A stretch of DNA of 6,125 nucleotides from Deltaproteobacteria bacterium (GTDB lineage: Bacteria > Desulfobacterota > Binatia > DP-6), in NCBI GenBank assembly GCA_005879205.1, contig VBLD01000290.1, forward strand, positions 1 to 6,125, written 5' to 3'. A program made the position numbers and the translations under genes. Of this stretch, positions 1 through 5,632 are shown one piece after another; the stretch's first letter is position 1, and the number at the start of each line of letters is the position of its first letter. Under the pieces are notes generated by a model. It was not told the origin of the DNA, searched no databases, and worked only from the letters and a program-made list of their open reading frames with translations.

Positions 1-1347
1 GACCCATCCGGGGAATCGACGCCCGTCCGCCATGACGAGGAATCCGGTCGCGGCGAACGACACGTTCTTGATCGACACGGCTCGTCCCCGCGGCGCCGCC
101 GCGATCTCGGCGCGCATCACATTCACGACCCGCTCGGTCTCGAGCCGTGCATCGGTGTGCTGATCGATCGTCGCACTGTTCGCCCAGGCGCCCGGTGCCG
201 CGGCAGCGATGAATATCGCGAGCAGCGTCCCTCCGGGGAGCCGCCGGGCCGCGGGTCGCGCGCCGATCCAGGCGAGCCCCAGGCAGAGCATCACGCTGAG
301 CGCCGCCGGCCCCAGGTAGTGGTAGCGCGCGACGGACGCCGCCCGGTCGGCGCCGATCGAGCCGACGACGATGTAGAGAGGTCCGCGACCGAGGGCGACG
401 ACGCCATAGGTGCCGACCACCATGAGGGCGCAGGCGAGCAGCCGCCGTCGGTCAGCCGCCGTGCCCGCGGCGAGGGCGAGCGCGACCAGGCCGGCGAACA
501 CGGCGACCGCGGCGGAAGCGGGCGCGGCGGGATAGGTCACGTGCAGACGGGCGAGGCCGAGGAGCAGGCTCGCGATCCCGAAGCCGACGAGATGGAGCAG
601 CATCTCGCCCACCGGCTTCAAGAAGGGCGCCATGGCCGTGATGGTCGAGGCGTCGAGCGACTGCTGCCCGTACAGGCCGGCCTGGTACGCGTGGCCGAGG
701 TCGTACGCCGTAACGACGCTCACGGGAATCGCGACCACGATCGCCCACGCCGCGGGCCCGAGTCCGCGGCGGCCGGCCAGCAGCAGGACGATCCCCGGGA
801 ACACGAGTGCCATGCCGATCCCGACCCCGAACGACGCGCTGCTGGCCAGCAACAGCAGCCACCAGAGCGTCGCCGCGCGCCAGCCGAAGGGCGACGCCTC
901 GGCGGGCCGGCGTGCGACGTGCCACACCGCGGCCAGGGCGAGCGTCGTGGCGAGCACGTGCCCGTACACCGCGTACCAGCCGAGCGCCCCCTCGCTGACC
1001 GGCGACACGCCCCACAGCGCCGCCCCGAAGCAGGCGAGCCGCGCGCTCGCCGTGAGCTGGCGGATGATCTCGAACAGCAGGACGACGTTCAGGAGGTGCG
1101 TGAGCAGGACCGCCGCGAAGTAGTACTCGGAGCGCGTCCCGAAGAGCTCGAAGAAGAGCCAGAACACCGCATTCCGCACGACGAGCAGATGACCGCCCGT
1201 CGGCTCCAGCACGAACCGCAGCGGCGGGTCGTTGACGATTCGGAAGAGACAGAAGAAGTCGTCGTAGCGGAAATAGTTGTGGATGATCGGGTGGAAGGCG
1301 ACCGCCGCCAGCGCGACGGCCGTGAAGCGCAGGACCCGGACCTCCAT
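1..1347 (-). CDS. Polytopic membrane protein, GT-C glycosyltransferase-like (partial, C-terminus beyond left edge)
   Basis: Reading the minus strand from the ATG at 1347-1345 gives 449 codons without a stop up to base 1, so the C-terminus is outside the window. It is rich in hydrophobic helices: about residues 6-24, 76-95, 103-117, 128-144, 159-190, 198-214, 246-266, 276-296, 302-330, 345-362 and 372-388. A short loop after the first helix carries R-Y-D-D-F-F (Asp29, Asp30), the place where GT-C glycosyltransferases of the PMT/ArnT/TMTC type hold catalytic acidic residues. An R-Y-H-Y motif at 341-344 precedes the last helices, followed by a soluble stretch from about 390. The start lies one base after the stop of the SGNH hydrolase gene (TGA-G-ATG), which suggests translational coupling. 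A sugar transferase using a lipid-linked donor is an inference from topology and the Asp pair only; other polytopic families remain possible. That it is a real membrane protein gene is secure. Confidence 0.8.
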   Translation of the reverse strand, partial: MEVRVLRFTAVALAAVAFHPIIHNYFRYDDFFCLFRIVNDPPLRFVLEPTGGHLLVVRNAVFWLFFELFGTRSEYYFAAVLLTHLLNVVLLFEIIRQLTASARLACFGAALWGVSPVSEGALGWYAVYGHVLATTLALAAVWHVARRPAEASPFGWRAATLWWLLLLASSASFGVGIGMALVFPGIVLLLAGRRGLGPAAWAIVVAIPVSVVTAYDLGHAYQAGLYGQQSLDASTITAMAPFLKPVGEMLLHLVGFGIASLLLGLARLHVTYPAAPASAAVAVFAGLVALALAAGTAADRRRLLACALMVVGTYGVVALGRGPLYIVVGSIGADRAASVARYHYLGPAALSVMLCLGLAWIGARPAARRLPGGTLLAIFIAAAAPGAWANSATIDQHTDARLETERVVNVMRAEIAAAPRGRAVSIKNVSFAATGFLVMADGRRFPGWV

Positions 1348-1348
1348 C

Positions 1349-2927
1349 TCAGCCGCGGGCGCCGCGCGTGAACCGCTCGAACGATGGGAGCTTCTCGATC
1401 TCCGCCGCCAGCTCGCGCGTGATGACCTCGTGGCCGCGTGCGTTCGGGTGCGTGCGCTCCACCATGAGGACGAGGTCGCCGAAGACGGCAACCGGTGCGA
1501 TCACGTCGCCTTCGGGGCGCAGCAGGCGCATGCCCTGGGTGGACGGCATCGGTGGAAGGGGCTCGAACTCGGGTATCCCGTCCCGGTAGAACTTGTAGTC
1601 GAAGGCCGCCACGGCGGCCGGCACCGTGACCGCGACGGAGAACACGCCGTCGCCCGCGGCCTCGTCGCCATGCGTGCCGTCGTCGTACATCTGCTCGTTC
1701 AGCTGGAACGGCGCGCTGAAGTAGGATTGCCCCTGCACCGATACCGGCGACGGGGGCGCCGGTACCAGGACGCGCAGCACGACGCGGCGCGCAGCGGACG
1801 ACCCCTCGGCTCTCACGACGGCCGCATGCGCCAGCCCCATCTTCCCGGCGCGCGCGTCCTCGTCCTCGGCGCGCAGCTCGTGAAAGCGCCGGACGAGATC
1901 CACGAAGGGGATGCCGTCCTTCTCGGCCGCGGCGCGCGAGCCGCGCACCGCGGCGGTTTCCATGAAGTCGGCGTTGAGCACGAGGAGATCGGCGCCCGCC
2001 GCCGCCGTCCGCCGGCGGATCTCGTGCACCGACTCCTCGATCTCCGCAACTGACAAGCGATGGCAGCTGCCGGTCTCCTTGATCTGCGCCTCGCAACCTC
2101 GGCTGTTCCTCATCGGCTCGGCGCGAGGGGGCACGAGCCACACGAGGGCTCGGTAGGTATTGGTCCGCGCCAGGAACGTCCCGGATGATCGGGTTCTCCA
2201 GACGGGCGACGCGCTCGCGATCCGTGATCCTGGCCGTGAAGAACTGGTCGTTGGTCCCGTGGCCGACGATCACGAGGTCGGGCCGGAGAACCAGCCCCTC
2301 CCGCTCGAGAAAGCGGCGGCCCTGCACCCAGGACCAGCCCGGCACGCCGGCGTTGACGACCTCGATCGGGCGCGACGGGTAGCGAGCGCGCAGCAGCTCC
2401 TCCAGGCGCCGCGCGAACGGCGCGTCCTGGTCGACGCTGAAGCCGAAGGTGATCGAGTCGCCGACGCAGAGGATGCGATACGTGCCGTCGTGCGGCGTCG
2501 GGAGCGGCCGCTCGGGACCGCGAAACCCCATGGAGTCGATCCGGATGGTCCACTGGTCGTCACGACCGTACGGGCGCGGGTTCACGGGCTGCGTCTTCAC
2601 CGCCAGCGGCTTGTTGCGCCAGAGCAGGTCGAAGTCCGTCACCAGCGGGCTCGGGTTGAGCTCGGGTGCGAGCTCCAGCACCTTCATCGTGGTCGCGACG
2701 GTGTCGCCCTGGGTCCGCTTGAGGGAGCCGAGCAGGTCACCCCCTCCGACGAAGAAGCCGCAGGCGAATTCGACCGCACCGAGGAGCGCCACGAAGACGA
2801 TCGCACCGACGGTGAGCTGCACGAGCGCGCCGAGCCCGGGACCGACGCGCGACGGCGCTCCCTCGGCGACGGTCGCGTCCGTTTGCAGCACGCCCGGGCT
2901 AGTACCACGCCACCCGTTTTCGGTCAC
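1349..2927 (-). CDS. Membrane-anchored SGNH/GDSL-type hydrolase with an inserted domain; frameshifted near 2181
   Basis: A serine esterase/acylhydrolase of the SGNH superfamily, in two frames. The first (2927-2181, 249 residues) has a membrane helix at about 36-60, so the rest probably faces the periplasm. It then carries block I G-D-S-I-T-F-G (156-162, nucleophile Ser158), block II N-A-G-V-P-G (Gly194) and block III G-T-N-D (224-227, Asn226). After codon 249 this frame turns into Arg-rich nonsense. Dropping one G at 2182-2180 continues as T-F-L-A-R-T-N-T-Y-R-A-L and reaches block V, H-P-N-A-R-G-H (His493), ending at the TGA at 1349; the restored length is 525 residues. The residue three before His is Glu490, not the usual Asp. 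An extra beta-rich segment (about 364-472) with the D-D-G-T-H-G-D...G-D-G motif at 415-427 sits between blocks III and V. The GTG start is the first possible one after an in-frame TAA (the nitrilase stop) and has no clear Shine-Dalgarno, so it may depend on upstream translation. GTG codons 13 and 36 are alternatives. The substrate is unknown; an acyl or acetyl ester on an envelope glycan would fit. Confidence 0.88.
2180..2182 (-). other. Apparent one-base insertion (frameshift site) in the SGNH hydrolase gene
   Basis: On the coding strand the codons ATC ATC CGG are followed by G and then ACG TTC CTG. Keeping the extra G of the GGG run gives a frame that loses SGNH character. Skipping it joins R-L-E-N-P-I-I-R to T-F-L-A-R-T-N-T-Y-R, a natural continuation toward blocks IV and V. 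The exact shifted base could be anywhere from about 2176 to 2190. The context does not resemble a known programmed frameshift signal, so sequencing error or a recent mutation is most likely. Confidence 0.8.
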
Positions 2928-2939
2928 GCGAGTGCGGGG

Positions 2940-3809
2940 TTACCGCGGCGGCGCAGCCGGATGCAGCTCCACGTCCGCGCTGACGAAGACATCGGCGCGG
3001 TCGCCCGCGTTCACCAGCACGTGGCCCTTCGCGTCGGCGACCTCGCTGTTGCCGAACGGCATGATCACGGTCGGCGCCGGGACGCCGTTCGCGACTCCGA
3101 CCGGGAGGCGGAAGGGCGGCCGGGCCCGGTTCGCATACACGACCGGAACGCGGTACCTGCGCGCCTGGTGGCCGCTGGTCGGGTCCCGCTTCGGCGTCCA
3201 TCCGGGTCCCGAACTCAAGATGACGACCAGCTCGACACCCTGCGCGGCCAGCGCGGCCCACATGTTGTCGAAGCCGGCGTCGGCGCAGACGAGGACGCCG
3301 GTCGGAACACCTCCCCAGCGGACGACCCCGGCCTCGCGGCCCGCCGCGAACACATCGGACTCGCGCGTGCCGGGCGGGCCGATCGAGATCGGGAGGCGCT
3401 TGGCGTAGACGCCGGCCACTCCTGCCGGCCCCACGAGCACGGCGCTGTCGTAGAGCGTCTCGCCACGCCGCTCGGCCATCCCGTAGGCGACGTTCACGTC
3501 CAGCTCGCGCGCGAGTGCGGTCAGGCGGCGCGTGAGCGGCCCGTCGATCGGCTGCGCCTCGGCGCGGACCTCGGCCGCCGTCCGGTGATCGCGCGCCGCG
3601 GGAAAGAGCGCGTACAGCTCGGGTAGGACGATGTAGCGTGCCCCGCGCGACGCCGCTTCGCGGATCAGGCGGACTGCCTTGTCGGCGTTCTCGTCGACGC
3701 TGCCGCCGACGCTCTCGAGCTGAACCGCCGCGACGCGGATCGTGCGCGGCCGCGCTTCGACGGTGGATGCGAGCCCGGCGAGCGCGAGCCCGAGCATGGC
3801 GAAGCGCAT
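2940..3809 (-). CDS. Exported carbon-nitrogen hydrolase (nitrilase superfamily amidase)
   Basis: A 289-residue protein of the nitrilase superfamily, which hydrolyses or transfers at non-peptide C-N bonds through a Glu-Lys-Cys triad. The triad is readable: Glu64 in V-L-P-E-L, Lys137 in V-Y-A-K-R-L-P and Cys175 in V-L-V-C-A-D-A-G-F. Supporting features are the R-V-A-A-V-Q first strand (25-30), L-Y-D-S-A-V-L-V-G (119-127) and V-V-Y-A-N-R (223-228). Cys175 is the only cysteine in the protein. Residues 1-19 form a typical signal peptide: Arg2, hydrophobic A4-S15, and V-E-A before a likely cut at 19/20. No ATG, GTG or TTG near residue 20 offers a start without it, so export is probably real, whereas most free-standing family members are cytoplasmic. 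The start is supported by a GAGGTGA sequence 9 nt upstream. It heads the minus-strand block; the SGNH hydrolase gene begins 12 nt after its TAA. The substrate cannot be read from the sequence; a small amide, nitrile or N-acyl compound in the periplasm is the inference. Confidence 0.93.
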   Translation of the reverse strand: MRFAMLGLALAGLASTVEARPRTIRVAAVQLESVGGSVDENADKAVRLIREAASRGARYIVLPELYALFPAARDHRTAAEVRAEAQPIDGPLTRRLTALARELDVNVAYGMAERRGETLYDSAVLVGPAGVAGVYAKRLPISIGPPGTRESDVFAAGREAGVVRWGGVPTGVLVCADAGFDNMWAALAAQGVELVVILSSGPGWTPKRDPTSGHQARRYRVPVVYANRARPPFRLPVGVANGVPAPTVIMPFGNSEVADAKGHVLVNAGDRADVFVSADVELHPAAPPR

Positions 3810-3813
3810 CGGG

Positions 3814-3840
3814 CTACTTCACCTCACGGGGTTTCGCCAT
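3814..3840 (-). other. Possible 8-codon leader ORF before the nitrilase gene
   Basis: An ATG at 3840-3838 opens a reading frame for M-A-K-P-R-E-V-K and stops at a TAG (3816-3814) four bases before the nitrilase ATG. It has its own GGAG (3851-3848) 7 nt upstream, and the nitrilase ribosome site lies inside it. This arrangement would suit translational coupling, but so short a frame can easily arise by chance, and there are no codon runs pointing to attenuation. Confidence 0.2.
3819..3825 (-). promoter_or_regulatory. Shine-Dalgarno of the exported nitrilase gene
   Basis: The coding strand reads GAGGTGA with 9 nt to the ATG at 3809-3807. It is one of the few clear ribosome sites in the window and fixes the start that includes the signal peptide. 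Confidence 0.65.
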
Positions 3841-3945
3841 GGGGCGTCTCCGTTAACACGGTTCCCGCTCGGCACGATAGTTACGCATGCGGGTACAACG
3901 CTCGGCGTCTTGACGCTTCGGCTCGGCCATTGGATGCCATGACCC

Positions 3946-5631
3946 ATGAGAGCGCGGTTGTCGATCGCCGGGCTGGCGCTCGCCCTCGCGGGAGGTGGGA
4001 GCGACTCCGACGGCGCTCCGGCCGGCTTCGCCACCGATCAGCGTATCGTCTACTCGGACGGTTTGCACAACGAGAACACCGAGATGATCCGTCTCCACGG
4101 CCGCATTCTCCTCGCGTTTCGGGGCGGTGAGGTAGGCCAGGTCGGATCGGCGCGGGCGCGCATCAAGGTCTTCGAGTCGCGCGATCGCGGGCGGACCTTC
4201 GCCCTGCTGAGCGAGGTGAACGCCAGCAACCTGGCCGGCGATCGTGACATCCGCGATCCCAAGTTGCTCGCGATGGATGGGAAATTGTTTCTCTACGCGA
4301 TCAGCCGCCTGCCGAGCGTACACTACCGCGACCTGGGCGGTCAGGCGTGGACCGTCCGCGCCGAGTCGGCCGACGGGGGACACACGTGGACGCCGCCGGT
4401 GAGGACGTATCAGGACGTCGACGCGAGCGGACGGGAGACCTCCTGGGCCTTCTGGCGGTACACGCAGCGCCCGTACACCCAGGCCGGCAAGCACCGGCGG
4501 ACGCTGTTCGCGACGGGCTACCAGGACGGGGACGTCGCGGTCGGGCTGTTCGCCTCGGACGACGGCATTACCTGGGAGAAGCGGTCGACGATCATCGCGT
4601 CGTACAACGACGTGCCGAGCGAGACCGAGCTGCAGTTCTTCGGCCACAACCACGACACCGCGGTGGCGCTGGTCCGTCTCGACAACCAGGATATCCTGGC
4701 CGACGGACAGACGGCCATCTGCACGTCGCACGACCCGTTCACCACCTGGGAGTGCGGCCGCCGGATCGGACAGCGCCTGGACGGCCCGACCTGGATCCTC
4801 CGCCGCGCCCACGGACGCGCGCGCAGCTTCGTCTTCGCCCGCAAGCACCTGCCCTGCACGTTCAAGCGCACCGCCATCTACGAGCTGCGCGGGGACCTGA
4901 CCGATCCCGCCGCTCCGATCGAGGTCTGCGAGATCCAGGAGCTCGAGAGCTCGGGCGACACCGCCTACACCTCGCTCGCGCCGCTCTCGCGGCACCGCTC
5001 CCTGCTCGCCTGGTACAGCAGCCCGGTCGACCAGGAGCTGCCGTGGTTCCAGGGCATCTCCTCGCCGAGCGAGATCTGGCTCGCCGACGTCGACTTCGGA
5101 CGCACGCCGGCGCGCTGCGTGCATCCGCCTCCCGAGCGCGGCTGCGAGCCGCCAGCCCTCCCCGAGGAGCCTCGGGCGTTCGACGTCAGCGGCGCGCACC
5201 TCCTGACGCTCGCGCCCGTGATCTGGCCGGCCAAGACCCTGTCCTTCCGCGCCGACGCGCAGGTGCACGGCACGAGCCTCGAGCTGAGCCTCCAGCCGCT
5301 CGACGCCGGGACCAAGCTGCCCGTCGGCGCGCCCTGGACCGCAACCGCCGCGATCTCCGCCGACGGCCGGTTCACGGCCGACTTCGGCACCCGACAGGTG
5401 CCGGCGGCCGCCTACCCGCTCCTCAACGACCCGTTCCTCACCGTCAACGAGTTCGTCCTCACCGGCGTGACGACCTCGAGCGACGGTTTCTGCGGGTCCG
5501 TCGCCGGCTATGCGCAGGTGTTCGGGACCGCGCCGTCCGACAGAACGCGTCTCGAGGGGTCGACGTTCGGCGCAGCGCGCATCATCGGCGATGCACTGCC
5601 GTCACCCGTCACCGCCTGCCCGCTGCCGTGA
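3946..5631 (+). CDS. Exported sialidase-like Asp-box (BNR) beta-propeller protein with C-terminal beta domain
   Basis: A 561-residue protein. The N-terminus (Arg2, Arg4, hydrophobic L5-A15) is a signal sequence; L-A-G at 14-16 looks like a lipobox, but the next residue is Gly17 instead of Cys. Residues of about 30-385 contain Asp-box motifs typical of sialidase-type six-bladed propellers: S-R-D-R-G-R-T-F (78-85), S-A-D-G-G-H-T-W (141-148), A-S-D-D-G-I-T-W (203-210) and a degenerate S-H-D-P-F-T-T-W (261-268). N-E-N and L-A-F-R-G (Arg59) near the start resemble first-blade sialidase strands. I cannot identify the full arginine triad, Tyr/Glu pair or F/Y-R-I-P motif of GH33 enzymes, so catalysis is unproven and a binding role is possible. 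A Pro-rich linker (about 394-409) leads to a second beta-rich domain (410-561) with F-C-G-S-V-A-G (515-521). Eight cysteines (259, 270, 304, 328, 391, 400, 516, 558) would allow disulfides outside the cytoplasm. A TGA at 3940-3942 in frame just upstream sets ATG 3946 as the earliest start. No good Shine-Dalgarno is visible. Confidence 0.87.
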   Translation: MRARLSIAGLALALAGGGSDSDGAPAGFATDQRIVYSDGLHNENTEMIRLHGRILLAFRGGEVGQVGSARARIKVFESRDRGRTFALLSEVNASNLAGDRDIRDPKLLAMDGKLFLYAISRLPSVHYRDLGGQAWTVRAESADGGHTWTPPVRTYQDVDASGRETSWAFWRYTQRPYTQAGKHRRTLFATGYQDGDVAVGLFASDDGITWEKRSTIIASYNDVPSETELQFFGHNHDTAVALVRLDNQDILADGQTAICTSHDPFTTWECGRRIGQRLDGPTWILRRAHGRARSFVFARKHLPCTFKRTAIYELRGDLTDPAAPIEVCEIQELESSGDTAYTSLAPLSRHRSLLAWYSSPVDQELPWFQGISSPSEIWLADVDFGRTPARCVHPPPERGCEPPALPEEPRAFDVSGAHLLTLAPVIWPAKTLSFRADAQVHGTSLELSLQPLDAGTKLPVGAPWTATAAISADGRFTADFGTRQVPAAAYPLLNDPFLTVNEFVLTGVTTSSDGFCGSVAGYAQVFGTAPSDRTRLEGSTFGAARIIGDALPSPVTACPLP

Positions 5632-5632
5632 G

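Larger units (their letters stand above)
3810..3945. promoter_or_regulatory. Divergent intergenic region, probable promoters for both directions
   Basis: This 136-bp stretch separates the nitrilase start (minus) from the propeller gene start (plus) and must hold or lie next to the promoters of both transcription units. Its middle part (about 3850-3915) is visibly less G/C-rich than the genes. A TTGACG at 3910-3915 resembles a plus-strand -35 box, but no convincing -10 box follows at the right distance, so I do not call a specific promoter. No clear operator palindrome or riboswitch was seen. Confidence 0.4.

Noticed and set aside
157..1371. 404-codon plus-strand open frame, plus shorter ones at 452-1015 and 632-1123
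   Set aside because: Opposite the membrane protein gene. Its product is a run of Arg, Glu, Gly and Asp without domains, as expected from the reverse complement of G/C-rich codons, while the minus-strand frame gives clear membrane helices.
1089..2180. C-terminal 360 residues of the long frame that begins at 2927
   Set aside because: It lies beyond the frameshift, is Arg-rich nonsense and overlaps the membrane protein gene by about 260 bases. The real continuation is in the other frame and ends at 1349.
2170..2200. Programmed +1 frameshift in the SGNH gene
   Set aside because: There is no slow or stop codon at the switch, no release-factor-type slippery codon and no evident stimulating structure. 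A simple indel explains it better.
2160..3626. 488-codon plus-strand open frame
   Set aside because: Spans the antisense of two well-identified genes (SGNH hydrolase and nitrilase) and the gap between them, with Arg/His/Asp-rich low-complexity composition.
3835..3850. Short imperfect palindrome around C-G-C-C-A-T-G-G-G-G-C-G as an operator
   Set aside because: Too short and imperfect in such G/C-rich sequence, with no second copy nearby.
3905..3945. Sigma-70 promoter starting with TTGACG at 3910-3915
   Set aside because: No acceptable -10 hexamer lies 16-18 bp downstream, and the putative transcript would begin almost on the start codon.
3853..5268. 471-codon minus-strand open frame opposite the propeller gene
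   Set aside because: The composition is Arg/Val/Gly-rich without motifs, whereas the plus strand shows a signal sequence and repeated Asp boxes. It is a coding shadow.
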